Part shown: piece by piece, positions 1 through 8,251 of the stretch | How the letters are laid out: every line of letters begins with the position of its first letter | Position numbering within the stretch: position 1 is the first letter of the stretch | NCBI GenBank assembly: GCA_035570275.1 | Contig: DATMNI010000467.1 | Coordinates: 73,520 to 137,519 of the forward strand | DNA length: 64,000 nucleotides | Direction: 5' to 3' | Source: DATMNI01 sp035570275 | GTDB lineage: Bacteria > Acidobacteriota > Terriglobia > Bryobacterales > Bryobacteraceae | The notes under the pieces: generated by a model | The model's database searches: none | What the model saw: only the letters and a program-made list of their open reading frames with translations | Told to the model about the DNA's origin: nothing | Translations under genes and position numbers: made by a program

Positions 1-2
1 AC

Positions 3-479
3 AACGGCGCCGATTGGAGCCGAATCCGGGTGGTGGATGGCGGATCGCCGTTGGAGATGGCTGCCCTCTTCAGAGCTGGCACCGGTGATTACGTGCACCT
101 GCAAGGCCCGACTATGAGTGAGATTGTAGCTTCGGTTGGGGCCGCCGTGCCGCCGGTGGCGTTCAGCAGCCTCTGCTGCGCGCGGCGGTTCCAGGAGACC
201 CCGGCCTACCGGCTGTTTCTGCAGGCCTACGGCCTGGCGCGGGAGTGGGTGCGGACGGCCTCGCCCGAAGCCGTTGCAGCGGCGGAGGCGGCGTTCTTTC
301 CGCAAGTGCCCGCCGCGGCGCTGGCGGACGCCGTCCGGCGGTATCAAGCTCTGGGATGCTGGGATGGCGGCATTGAGATCCCGCGGGACCTCTACGAACA
401 GGCTCTGAACGTGTTCGAATCCGAGGGCGAACTGGGCACTCGGCATCGGTTTGAAGAGGTGGTGGGGGGCTCACTCTAG
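3..479 (+). CDS. ABC transporter substrate-binding protein, C-terminal part (5' end outside window)
   Basis: The frame is open from the first in-frame codon of the window to the stop at 479, so the gene begins upstream and only about the last 158 residues are visible. The segment resembles the C-terminal lobe of NMT1/SsuA-type periplasmic binding proteins (nitrate, sulfonate, thiamine-precursor class): a ligand-lobe strand with DGGSPLEMAALFRAGTGDY, followed by helices ending in a YQALGCWDG segment and a LYEQALNVFES helix. Such proteins deliver a small organic ligand to an ABC importer. The GTG at 30 is an internal codon and not the true start. The permease and ATPase partners are not in view. 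The ligand cannot be predicted from this part. Confidence 0.7.
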   Translation, partial: NGADWSRIRVVDGGSPLEMAALFRAGTGDYVHLQGPTMSEIVASVGAAVPPVAFSSLCCARRFQETPAYRLFLQAYGLAREWVRTASPEAVAAAEAAFFPQVPAAALADAVRRYQALGCWDGGIEIPRDLYEQALNVFESEGELGTRHRFEEVVGGSL

Positions 480-570
480 CGTTTTTCCAAGGTCTCCCGA
501 GGTCCCGCTTGATGCGACGCCAGAGACCTCGAAGCCGGCGGGCGGTGAACCGTATTGTCGCCTCTAACGC

Positions 571-630
571 CAACCGTTTGCGGCACCGTTTGCGGCAACC
601 GTTGCGGCAACCGTTGCGGCAACCGTTTGC
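571..630. repeat. Tandem GTTGCGGCAACC-type palindromic repeat
   Basis: About five copies of a 12-13 bp unit built on CCGTTGCGGCAA sit head to tail, and each unit is nearly self-complementary (GTTGC-G-GCAAC). They lie in the 225 bp gap before the PH-domain gene. The gap shows nothing else apart from a GGAAGG ribosome-binding site at its right end. The array could form several small hairpins in the transcript. Confidence 0.7.
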
Positions 631-704
631 GTGGCGGTCCCCGGCGTCGTCATCGTAGGATACGGACAGGTGGCGGTACAATAGGCGGCGGGAAGGATGG
701 TACT

Positions 705-1160
705 GTGTCAGACCTCACGATTAAGCCGACGGCGAAATTCCTCAAGGCAGGAACAGTGGTATCGGTGCTGGTGGTTCTGGCGCTGGAGATAGAATGCCTC
801 ACGTCCTGGAAGGAAGAGGTTGACAAGGTTGGGGCATGGCTGATGATCCTGCCTGCGCTGCTGCTGTTGTGGCCTGCGGCGCGTGCGATGCGCCGTCAGT
901 TGACCACCATCACCCTCACCGCCGACCGCCTGCGCTTGGAAACCGGAGCGATCTCCAAGACTACGCGGACCGTACAGCTTTCCAAACTGCAGGACGTGCG
1001 GGTGGATCAGGGTCTCATGCAGCGCATCTTCGGTGTGGGCGATCTCTCCATCGAGACCGCCGGGCAAAGCAGCCGTGAGAGCATCCACAACGTGGATAAT
1101 CCGCACGCGCTGGCGGACGAGATCATGAACCGTGCTCAGAAAGGGGCAACATCAGGGTGA
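705..1160 (+). CDS. PH-domain (bPH2/YdbT-type) membrane protein
   Basis: A 151-residue protein of the bacterial pleckstrin-homology family. Two hydrophobic segments (about residues 15-33 and 44-62) form a membrane hairpin. They are followed by the PH2 fold: a TLTADRLRLETG strand, a QLSKLQDVRVDQGLMQRIFG segment and GVGDLSIETAG, the usual order of this family. The start is GTG 705, because GGAAGG lies 8 bases upstream; longer in-frame starts would translate the tandem repeat at 571-630. The stop overlaps the GTG start of the SDR gene by 4 bases (GTGA), so the two are probably co-translated. The biological role of such short PH proteins is unknown. Confidence 0.85.
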   Translation: MSDLTIKPTAKFLKAGTVVSVLVVLALEIECLTSWKEEVDKVGAWLMILPALLLLWPAARAMRRQLTTITLTADRLRLETGAISKTTRTVQLSKLQDVRVDQGLMQRIFGVGDLSIETAGQSSRESIHNVDNPHALADEIMNRAQKGATSG

Positions 1161-1912
1161 GCGAGAAGCTGAAGGGCAGGAACGCGGTCATCACGGGCGC
1201 GAGCAAGGGCTTGGGCAGGGCCATGGCCTTGGCGTTGGCAGCGGACGGGGCAGGCGTCGCGCTGGTTTCCAGGAACCGCGAACAACTGGAAGGCGTGGCG
1301 GCTCAGATTGCGGCGGCTGGCGGCGTGGCCGGCGTTTTTCAGGCTGATGTGACCAACGAAGAGCAGGTGCGCGGCGTGGAACGGGAGATTGTGGCGCGTT
1401 TCGGCAAGGTGAACATCCTGATCAACAACGCCGGCATCAACGTGCGCAAGCCGGTGACGGATTTCACGCTGGAAGAATGGCGGTCGGTGGTGGACACCAG
1501 CCTGACTGCGGCGTTTCTGATGTGCCGCTCGTTCGTCCCGCATATGACCGGCCAAGGCTACGGCCGGATCGTGAACATGACCTCGATCATGAGCTGGGTT
1601 TCGCTGCCGGGCCGCGCGGCCTATTCGGCCGGCAAGGCGGGGTTGCTCGGCATGACGCGCGCCCTGGCGCTGGAACTGGCGCCGGAGGGCATCACGGCCA
1701 ACGGCATCAGCCCTGGCCCGTTCGCCACCGAGATGAACCGTCCGCTGATGGAGAATGCCGAGTTGAACGCGCAGTTCCTCGCCGGCGTACCGCTGGGGCG
1801 CTGGGGCAAGGTAGAGGAAATCGGGCAACTGGCGGTGTATTTGTGCTCGGACGATGCGGGGTTCATCACGGGAACGGACATTCTCATCGATGGAGGCTGG
1901 TGCGCGCGTTGA
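1157..1912 (+). CDS. Short-chain dehydrogenase/reductase (SDR)
   Basis: A classical SDR of 251 residues, the normal length. Visible motifs are the cofactor loop TGASKGLG at 13-20, NNAG at 90-93, and the catalytic triad Ser143, Tyr156 and Lys160 in the YSAGK motif, then SPGPFATE after the active site and a C-terminal ITGTDILIDGGW. The Arg at position 39 after the second strand suggests NADP(H). The closest family types are gluconate 5-dehydrogenase or 3-oxoacyl-ACP reductase-like enzymes, but the substrate cannot be read from the sequence. It is translationally coupled to the PH-domain gene upstream and ends in front of a heptad-arm repeat that separates it from the convergent regulator gene. 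Confidence 0.9.
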   Translation: MSEKLKGRNAVITGASKGLGRAMALALAADGAGVALVSRNREQLEGVAAQIAAAGGVAGVFQADVTNEEQVRGVEREIVARFGKVNILINNAGINVRKPVTDFTLEEWRSVVDTSLTAAFLMCRSFVPHMTGQGYGRIVNMTSIMSWVSLPGRAAYSAGKAGLLGMTRALALELAPEGITANGISPGPFATEMNRPLMENAELNAQFLAGVPLGRWGKVEEIGQLAVYLCSDDAGFITGTDILIDGGWCAR

Positions 1913-1917
1913 AAACA

Positions 1918-2018
1918 AGCGGTCAGCTATCAGCTATCAGCGCTCAGCTTGAACCATCGCGGCGCGCGCCCGGAGGCGTTGCCTTAGCTGATAGCTGACG
2001 GCTGATTGCTGATAGCTA
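1918..2018. repeat. Heptad-arm inverted repeat, copy A1 (between convergent genes)
   Basis: The left arm is a run of 7-bp units of the form AGCNNTC (AGCGGTC, AGCTATC, AGCTATC, AGCGCTC). A GC-rich core with GCGCGCGCCCGGAGGCG follows, then a right arm of the inverted unit GANNGCT (GATAGCT, GACGGCT, GATTGCT, GATAGCT). The arms can pair into a long imperfect hairpin. It fills the gap between the stops of the SDR (+) and the NtrC-type regulator (-), so a bidirectional terminator role is plausible. Confidence 0.85.
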
Positions 2019-2021
2019 TTC

Positions 2022-3473
2022 TCACCCTTCCGAGCGCTTCCGTATCTTGATGTCCAGCCGTTTGATTTTCTGGTTTAGAGTGGACAGCGGCACATGCAGG
2101 CTCTCGGCGGCGTCGGTCTGGCTCCAGGTGCACTGCTCCAGACGCTTGAGGATCACGCCCCGTTCGAAATCGTTGACGATTTCAAAGAGCGAGGCGTCGG
2201 CCGGCAGCGGCACACCCTCGCCGCGGTGCAGGCGGATGCCATTGGCCTGCAGAATGGTTTCGGGCAGCACGTCCACCGGGACCGAGGATTCCGCCGCAAG
2301 GACCACGGCCCGTTCCACCACGTTCTCCAGTTCGCGGACGTTGCCGGGCCAGGAATGCTCCATCAGCACCTGCATCGCCTCGGGCTGAAAATGCAGGATG
2401 GATTTGCCGGACGTGTCCAGATACTTGCTGTTCTCGCGGCAATAGTAGGTGAAAAAGTGCTCCGCCAGCAGCGGAATGTCTTCCTTGCGGTCGCGCAGGG
2501 ATGGCAGGGCCACGTTGATCACGTTGAGCCGGTAATAGAGGTCCTCGCGGAATTTGCCCTCTTTCACCAGCAGCGCCAGATCGGCATTGGTGGCCGCCAG
2601 GATGCGGACATCCACCTTGACTGGATCGGTGGCGCCCAGCGCGGTGAATTCCTTCTCCTGAATCACGCGCAGCAGCTTGATCTGCGTTTCCGGGCCCAGG
2701 GTGCCGATTTCATCGAAGAATATGGTCCCGCGGTCGGCGACTTCGAAATAGCCCTTCTTGGTATGGATGGCGCTGGTGAAGGCGCCCTTCACGTGGCCGA
2801 AGAGGGTGGATTCCAGCAACTCCGGGGGCAGCGATCCGCTGTTGACCGCCACGAACATATGGTCGGCGCGGGGCGAGTTGGAGTGGATGGCCTTGGCGAC
2901 CAGTTCCTTGCCGGTGCCGGTCTCACCGGTGATGAGAATGGTGGAGCGGCTGGAGGCGACCTGGCCCACCAGATCCAGCATCTTCACCATGCGCTCGCTC
3001 TTGCCGATGATGTTGGGGAAGCTGTAGCGCTGCTTCAGGGCGCGTTTGAGATGGGTGTTTTCGTATTCCAGGCGCCGCCGCGCGATCATGCGGTCGATCT
3101 CGATAATGAGCTTGTCGTTCTCCCAGGGCTTGGAAAAGTAATCGTTGGCGCCCAGCTTCAGTGCCTGGACCGCGGCCTCCACCGAACCGTAGGCCGTGAT
3201 CATGAAGATGGGGGTCTCTTTGTCGCGCTGACGGACTTCCTCGATCACTTCCATGCCGGATTTGTCGGGCATCATGAGGTCTAGCAGCACCAGGTCGTAG
3301 GCGCCGGCCTCCATCTTCTGGAGGCCCTCGGTAGCGTTCTGCGCCAATTCGACGGCATAGCCTTCGGACAGCAGCAGCAGCTCAAGGCTCTCGCGGATAT
3401 CCGCCTCGTCGTCGACTACCAGCACATTGCCTTTGGTTGGGATGGCCGTGGATTGGGAAGCGGGCGTGATCAT
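2022..3473 (-). CDS. Sigma-54-dependent response regulator, NtrC family
   Basis: A 483-residue activator with three domains: receiver (about 15-130; acidic pair Asp21/Asp22, phosphoacceptor Asp65, Lys115), AAA+ sigma-54 interaction domain (about 150-380; Walker A GETGTGKE at 183-190, Walker B IFFDE near 251-255) and a Fis-type helix-turn-helix (last 50 residues). When phosphorylated it should hexamerise, contact sigma-54 and drive open-complex formation. The sigma-54 contact loop reads GAFTSA at 230-235 in place of the usual GAFTGA. The upstream kinase gene on the same strand is its likely partner; the 174-bp gap between them holds the composite palindrome element B1. No target promoter (GG-N10-GC) was identified. 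Confidence 0.95.
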   Translation of the reverse strand: MITPASQSTAIPTKGNVLVVDDEADIRESLELLLLSEGYAVELAQNATEGLQKMEAGAYDLVLLDLMMPDKSGMEVIEEVRQRDKETPIFMITAYGSVEAAVQALKLGANDYFSKPWENDKLIIEIDRMIARRRLEYENTHLKRALKQRYSFPNIIGKSERMVKMLDLVGQVASSRSTILITGETGTGKELVAKAIHSNSPRADHMFVAVNSGSLPPELLESTLFGHVKGAFTSAIHTKKGYFEVADRGTIFFDEIGTLGPETQIKLLRVIQEKEFTALGATDPVKVDVRILAATNADLALLVKEGKFREDLYYRLNVINVALPSLRDRKEDIPLLAEHFFTYYCRENSKYLDTSGKSILHFQPEAMQVLMEHSWPGNVRELENVVERAVVLAAESSVPVDVLPETILQANGIRLHRGEGVPLPADASLFEIVNDFERGVILKRLEQCTWSQTDAAESLHVPLSTLNQKIKRLDIKIRKRSEG

Positions 3474-3504
3474 TAAGCGGCACTCACTATAATTGGGCGC
3501 GCTT

Positions 3505-3615
3505 TGTGGGGCAGATTGTCAATCTGCGGCGGATTGTTAATCCGCCTGGCCGGCAGCACGCATGACCCCGACAGGCGGATTGCCAATCCGCCGCAGGTTA
3601 CCAACCTGCCCCACA
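3505..3615. repeat. Composite palindrome element B1
   Basis: The ends are inverted copies of TGTGGGGC (3505-3512 and 3608-3615). Inside each end there are two palindromes, one built on CAGRTTG...CAAYCTG and one on GGCGGATT...AATCCGCC, with about 28 bp between the halves. The element lies between the sensor kinase and its regulator, both read on the minus strand, and may reduce or process the transcript between them. The same design recurs at 15657, 25848 and 51843. Confidence 0.85.
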
Positions 3616-3647
3616 TATTTCCCAAAACATTAAGCACGCTACCATTA

Positions 3648-6600
3648 TCAGGCGGCACTCACCGGTTTCCTCGCCGGGACCGGGACCGCGAGCGGCAGTT
3701 CCACGTGGAAGGTGGCGCCGCCCGACCGGCGGTTGGAAACTTCGATGGAGCCTCCATGCTCTTGAATGATACCGTAGGTCACCGATAGACCGAGACCGGT
3801 GCCTTTGCGCGCGGCTTTGGTAGTGAAGAAGGGATCGTAGATGCGATGCACGTGCTCCGGGGCGATGCCGGTTCCGGTATCGGCCACTTCGACCTTGGCG
3901 CGGGCGCCATCGGCCCAGGAACGGACCTCCAGAGTGCCGCCGGAGGTCATGGCGTCGCGCGCGTTCAGGAACAGGTTCAGGAAGACTTGTTGGAGTTTGC
4001 CGGTGTTGCCATGCACGCCGGGCAGGCCGGGATCGAGATCGGTCTTCACCTGGATTCCGGACTTCTGCAACTGGTGCTCCAGCAGGGACAACGTCTCCTG
4101 GATCACGCGGTTTACGCTGACATCGCCGTACGATGTAGTGGACGTCCGGGAGAAGTTGAGCAGCGAGTTGACGATCTCACTGGCGCGGAAGGTCTGCTTG
4201 GCGATCTTATCGAGGATCAGCGATTTCTGCGAGTCGTCGGCCACCTGCTTGGCCAACATTTGCGCATACGTGGAAATCACCGCCAGCGGGGTATTGACTT
4301 CGTGCGCCACGCCGGCGGCCAAGAGGCCGATGCTGCTCAGCTTGTCGGCCTGCACCAGCCGCTGTTCCAGTTCGGCGCGGTCGGTGACATCGTCGAAAAT
4401 GATCAGCCGGCCGATCTGCCGCTGGTCTTTGGAAACCAGCGGGGCGATGGCGATGTTCAGCGTGGCATCCTTTAGCCGGCCGGACAACACGTGGTCCTGG
4501 TCGCTCCGGTTGCCGTCCCCTTGGCCGTTCAGGTTCCCGTTGCCGTTTCCGTTGCTATTGCCGCTTCCAGAGCCGTTTCCACTGCCGGTTCCAGAGCCGG
4601 TTCCAGAGCCAGGGGCTGCGGGCCTCAGAACGAACTTGTCCAGATGATGGATTCCGGTTTCGCCGCGCACCCGGTCAAACTGGGCGGACAACGCGGCGGG
4701 GAACAACTCTGACAGCCGCTTTCCCACGGCGTGTTCGCGGGTGATGCCGCTCAGTTGTTCAATCTGGGTGTTCCAGCTCTCCACGCGGTCTTCCAGGTCG
4801 GCGGCCAGGATGCCGACGTTGATGGATTCCACGATGTTCTCGCTGAATTCCTTGAGCCGCTCATATTCTTCCACCTTGCGCTGAAGCGATTGATAGAGCG
4901 ACGCATTCTCGATGGCGATGGCCACGTAGCCGGCCAGAGTGAGCAGCAATTCCACATCGATGCTGGAAAGATATTCGCCGTCCGCCGTCCGGCTCACACC
5001 GAGGTAAGCGATGGTGCGCCCGCGGACCTTGCAGGGCAGGTAGTAGGTGAGATCCAGATCGGCGATGGTTTTGCGCACGGACGCGGGCCAGGATCGCGAA
5101 ACCGCGTCCAACTGGTAGCGCGTGCGCTCGAAGAAGAGGTAGGGTTCGGGCAGTTCCCAGTTGAGGAAACTGAGGTCCAGCTCGCAACATTCCACTCCCG
5201 CCAGCCGGGAATTGGGGCCCATGGCTTTCTTTAGCTGGAACGTGGGGGGCTTCAATTCGAGCGCTGATGGCTTCAATTGGAACGGCGCGGGCTTCAACGG
5301 GAACGTGGCGGCGCCGGCCTTTTCCGCGGCGCACTTCGCGGCGTCTTCCACGGCGTCTTCTATAGCGAGGAAGAAGATCAGGTGCTTGATGTTCAGGGTT
5401 TCGCGAAGCCGTTCGCCCACCGACGCCAGCATGGTGTCCAGGTCGGTTTCAGAGCTCAGCTCGCGCGCGAATTCCACCAGGGTGCGGCGATAGTCGTAGC
5501 GGTCGCGGTAGAAGTACCGGTCCAGCCGTTCCTGCATCCAGTCGCGAATGGGCTGGAATAGAAACGCCGTGATCAGCATCACGGTCATCAACCCGGTACT
5601 GCCCAGACCCGTGAAATATCGCTGCACCTGATTGCCCAACGAAAACACCAGGGCGTAAAAGGCGGCCACCACGCACAGGGTAGCCAGAGTGTAGGCATAG
5701 CCGCGCCGGAAAATGATATCCACATCCATCAGCCGGTAACGCACAATGGCGTACGCCAGGGTGAGTGGGATCAGCACCACCGGCAGCACCGACATTTTCA
5801 GGTATGGATGCGGAATCATTCCCACCGAATAAGGCAGCACGTAGAACAGAGCGTAGGGCAGGATGCCGCAGAAGGCGCCATTGCGCAGCCACTTGAGCTG
5901 CTGGCGCACAATCGGATCTTCGGTTCTGCCGTATTCCATACTGAGGGCCACGCCGCCGATGATGTAAGGCAAAGTGGAAAACAGGACCCAGAATCGGTCC
6001 AGCAGCCAGCTCAACTCCAGCAGCGGGACGCCGATGGTGATGGTGCTCGAAGAGAAAGCGATGTAGGCCGCGAACACCATTACCCCGGGCACGTAGAGCA
6101 GGGCTTTCGGCGTCCGCCCCAGCAACCATTTGCGCGGTTCGGGGAAGGTGAGACAGAAGTGCAGGAACACGCTGGGCGCCAGCAGGCCGGCCGCCACGTT
6201 CCCGTAATAGATCACCATGTCGAACGAGTCGAGCCGGCCGGTGTAGTGGAAGCAGAAGAAGATGAACGAAGACAGGCAGAAGATGTAGAAGTGCTGCGCT
6301 TTATGGGCGCTGCCGCGGCGGAAATAGACGAACAGCCCGATCGCCAGGTAGGCCAGCCCCACCAGATATTCGTAGCCCAGCGCACGCGACGCCTCGCCGA
6401 CCACCACGGTGGTGGGGACGGACACGCCGCCGTGGTTTACCAGGTACTGTGCCTGCCTCCAGGGGCCCACTCGCACCAGGATCTGCATCACCGTTGAGGC
6501 GCGGTCCACAGGTACGTTGTCGATGCTCTCCAGGCGGTCCCCCGGATGCACCCCGGCATTGGCCCCGCCGCTTTGGGGACGGACATATAACGCCGCCACT

Positions 6601-6749
6601 CCGCCCGCCCGGTCCACCCAAATGACGCCGTCTTCGGGGAGGTGGAAACGGCTCTGCTGCTCGAAGTTGATGAACGCGGACACACCTGCGGCGACGGTCA
6701 AAATAGTCAATATTGCAGTGGACAATTGGAACTTGAGTTCCTGAAACAT
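3648..6749 (-). CDS. Membrane sensor histidine kinase with PDZ, GAF and PAS domains
   Basis: A 1033-residue kinase. Order: N-terminal membrane anchor (about 10-28); PDZ-like domain (about 40-115, GVHPGDRLESIDNVPVD); a block of seven or eight membrane helices (about 125-400); GAF domain (about 430-640) interrupted by a low-complexity insert rich in LKP; PAS domain (about 650-790) interrupted by a Gly/Ser/Asn insert; HisKA with phospho-His816 in GVAHEVNTPLAV; and a C-terminal ATPase domain with NARDAM (N box), DTGTGIA and GTGLGL motifs. It should autophosphorylate His816 and pass phosphate to the NtrC-type regulator encoded next on the same strand. The PDZ-plus-multihelix sensor suggests detection of an envelope or membrane signal. 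The two inserts look like recent repeat expansion inside domains. Confidence 0.93.
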   Translation of the reverse strand: MFQELKFQLSTAILTILTVAAGVSAFINFEQQSRFHLPEDGVIWVDRAGGVAALYVRPQSGGANAGVHPGDRLESIDNVPVDRASTVMQILVRVGPWRQAQYLVNHGGVSVPTTVVVGEASRALGYEYLVGLAYLAIGLFVYFRRGSAHKAQHFYIFCLSSFIFFCFHYTGRLDSFDMVIYYGNVAAGLLAPSVFLHFCLTFPEPRKWLLGRTPKALLYVPGVMVFAAYIAFSSSTITIGVPLLELSWLLDRFWVLFSTLPYIIGGVALSMEYGRTEDPIVRQQLKWLRNGAFCGILPYALFYVLPYSVGMIPHPYLKMSVLPVVLIPLTLAYAIVRYRLMDVDIIFRRGYAYTLATLCVVAAFYALVFSLGNQVQRYFTGLGSTGLMTVMLITAFLFQPIRDWMQERLDRYFYRDRYDYRRTLVEFARELSSETDLDTMLASVGERLRETLNIKHLIFFLAIEDAVEDAAKCAAEKAGAATFPLKPAPFQLKPSALELKPPTFQLKKAMGPNSRLAGVECCELDLSFLNWELPEPYLFFERTRYQLDAVSRSWPASVRKTIADLDLTYYLPCKVRGRTIAYLGVSRTADGEYLSSIDVELLLTLAGYVAIAIENASLYQSLQRKVEEYERLKEFSENIVESINVGILAADLEDRVESWNTQIEQLSGITREHAVGKRLSELFPAALSAQFDRVRGETGIHHLDKFVLRPAAPGSGTGSGTGSGNGSGSGNSNGNGNGNLNGQGDGNRSDQDHVLSGRLKDATLNIAIAPLVSKDQRQIGRLIIFDDVTDRAELEQRLVQADKLSSIGLLAAGVAHEVNTPLAVISTYAQMLAKQVADDSQKSLILDKIAKQTFRASEIVNSLLNFSRTSTTSYGDVSVNRVIQETLSLLEHQLQKSGIQVKTDLDPGLPGVHGNTGKLQQVFLNLFLNARDAMTSGGTLEVRSWADGARAKVEVADTGTGIAPEHVHRIYDPFFTTKAARKGTGLGLSVTYGIIQEHGGSIEVSNRRSGGATFHVELPLAVPVPARKPVSAA

Positions 6750-7369
6750 AATGACCGCCGTCGGCCCCAGTCGCGAGACAATAATCCGGGTTCAGAACAG
6801 CACGTTGAGGGCCGCGTGAGATCCACGATTCGGTATCCAGAATAGCAAGATTATCTGCAACTTACAGGGCCGCCCGGCAGCGCCATCCGGTTTTTGGGAG
6901 AAATACACTATGCGGAAGTGTATCGGCGAGGAAGGGATGCCTGTGGCCGGATGCCGGTGGCCGGATGCCGGTAGCCGGTGGCCGGTTAAAAGCAACGCTC
7001 CCGGCATTCTGTTCACTGGCCACCGGCATCCGAGCGAAGCGAGCATCCGCATCTTCCGCTTCTCACGCCAGCACCGTTCTTGCTTCAGGGACGTTTAGCA
7101 CACTACTGATACACTACCGACTAGTACATTACCCGAGAGAGATTCGCTTTGCCGGTTGAAATGATGGGAATCCCACAGTTGGCCCGGCCGGACCGTGATG
7201 GTTTGGATTTTAGATGCTGTACACTTATGGTCAGAGTATCATCGGCGCCCGGGGGCGCGTAATCAAGAACGTGGCCGCGTTGATCCAGGCTTCGATCATG
7301 TCGAACGGACAGGGTCAAACGTACAGGGGGCCTGCGTGAGTCAGGTCCAGGAAAGTTTTCCAGAGGTAC
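6750..7369. other. 620-bp intergenic region with palindromes and a GCCGG repeat block
   Basis: No convincing gene is seen here. A 7-bp inverted repeat ATACACT/AGTGTAT with a 7-base spacer lies at 6903-6923 and has the form of an operator. From about 6945 to 7036 the unit GGCCGGATGCC is repeated with GGT spacers, followed after about 35 bp by the inverted unit GGCCACCGGCATCC. This gives the same tandem-arm, core and inverted-arm design as the heptad repeats. The region separates the divergent sensor kinase and exopolysaccharide genes and must hold the promoters of both. Confidence 0.6.
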
Positions 7370-8146
7370 ATGATGAGAACGGTGATATCGTCCGCGCTAG
7401 GGGCGGCTCTCTGCGTCCTGGGATGCCTTGCCCAGGAACCTCCCAGGCCGAAGCCCGCGGAGACTGCCGGGCACCCGGGGTCCACTGCCGCCAAGTCTAC
7501 TCCGGCACTGGAATCTCAACCACCTGTTGTGGCGCCGCCCACCGTGGCGGTAGATCCCAAGGCGGAAGCGGATCCGTCCAAAATGGCAGTGGATCCGACC
7601 AAGATGGCTGCGCCTGCCGTGAACGGCGGCGCCAAACCGGCCAACGCCGCGCCCGTGGATGCAAAGAGCTACGTGCTCGGGCCCGAGGACATGATTTTTA
7701 TCACGGTCTGGCGAAGCGCGGAGTTCTCGGGCCAGCACATGATCCGGCCCGACGGCAAGATCACGATTAACCTGGTGGGCGAGGTGCAGGCGGCGGGAAT
7801 CACGCCGGAGGCGCTGGGGTCATCCATCAGGGAAAGGCTCCGGAGGGTTCTGGTCGATCCGGACGTCAGCGTCTCGGTAACCCAAGTCAACAGCAAGAGG
7901 TATTTCATCGAGGGCGAAGTTCTAAAACCCGGAGAATACAAGCTGGTGGTGCCGACCAGGATTCTGGAGGCGCTGGTCAACGCGGGCGGTTTTAAAGATT
8001 TCGCCAAGCAGACAGATATACGAGTCATGCGCGGCGGGGCAGTGTTGCATTTCAATTACAAGAGCGCCATAAAGGGTAAGACCAGCGCCAAGACTGCGGA
8101 TCAGAATGTATACCTCGAACCCGGCGACATAATCATCGTAAAATGA
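7370..8146 (+). CDS. Polysaccharide export outer-membrane protein (Wza-like)
   Basis: A 258-residue protein starting with a signal peptide (MMRTVISSALGAALCVLGCLAQ). A Pro/Ala/Lys-rich linker of about 75 residues follows, then the polysaccharide-export domain (from SYVLGPEDMIFITVWRS to about residue 180) and a single SLBB-type domain (YFIEGEVLKPGEYKL). The Cys in VLGC could be a lipoprotein attachment site, although the residue before the Gly is atypical. Wza-type proteins form the outer-membrane ring that exports capsule or exopolysaccharide. The gene is shorter than enterobacterial Wza (about 380), as is common in acidobacteria. It precedes the Wzz/GumC-like and BY-kinase genes on the same strand, which completes an export module. 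Confidence 0.88.
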   Translation: MMRTVISSALGAALCVLGCLAQEPPRPKPAETAGHPGSTAAKSTPALESQPPVVAPPTVAVDPKAEADPSKMAVDPTKMAAPAVNGGAKPANAAPVDAKSYVLGPEDMIFITVWRSAEFSGQHMIRPDGKITINLVGEVQAAGITPEALGSSIRERLRRVLVDPDVSVSVTQVNSKRYFIEGEVLKPGEYKLVVPTRILEALVNAGGFKDFAKQTDIRVMRGGAVLHFNYKSAIKGKTSAKTADQNVYLEPGDIIIVK

Positions 8147-8150
8147 CCGT

Positions 8151-8190
8151 GTTTTTGTAGGTTTTTGGGGTTTTTTGTAAGTTTTTGTAA
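8151..8190 (+). repeat. T-rich direct repeats GTTTTTG
   Basis: Four near-copies of GTTTTTGTAAG or GTTTTTGGGG lie just after the stop of the export gene. No strong stem precedes them, so they are not a classical intrinsic terminator. They may pause transcription between the first two genes of the export module. Confidence 0.5.
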
Positions 8191-8251
8191 GCAGGGATAC
8201 CATTCTTTCGAGTGAGGACCGACAGTAGTAACTAAGAGGATTTTCGAGTAT

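Noticed and set aside
1918..2018. CRISPR array
   Set aside because: The repeated units are 7 bp with two free bases and are inverted in the second half; there are no 25-40 bp repeats with unique spacers and no cas gene.
2094..3284. Long plus-strand frames opposite the NtrC-type regulator
   Set aside because: They are shadows on the opposite strand of a gene with complete domains; no start signal or similarity.
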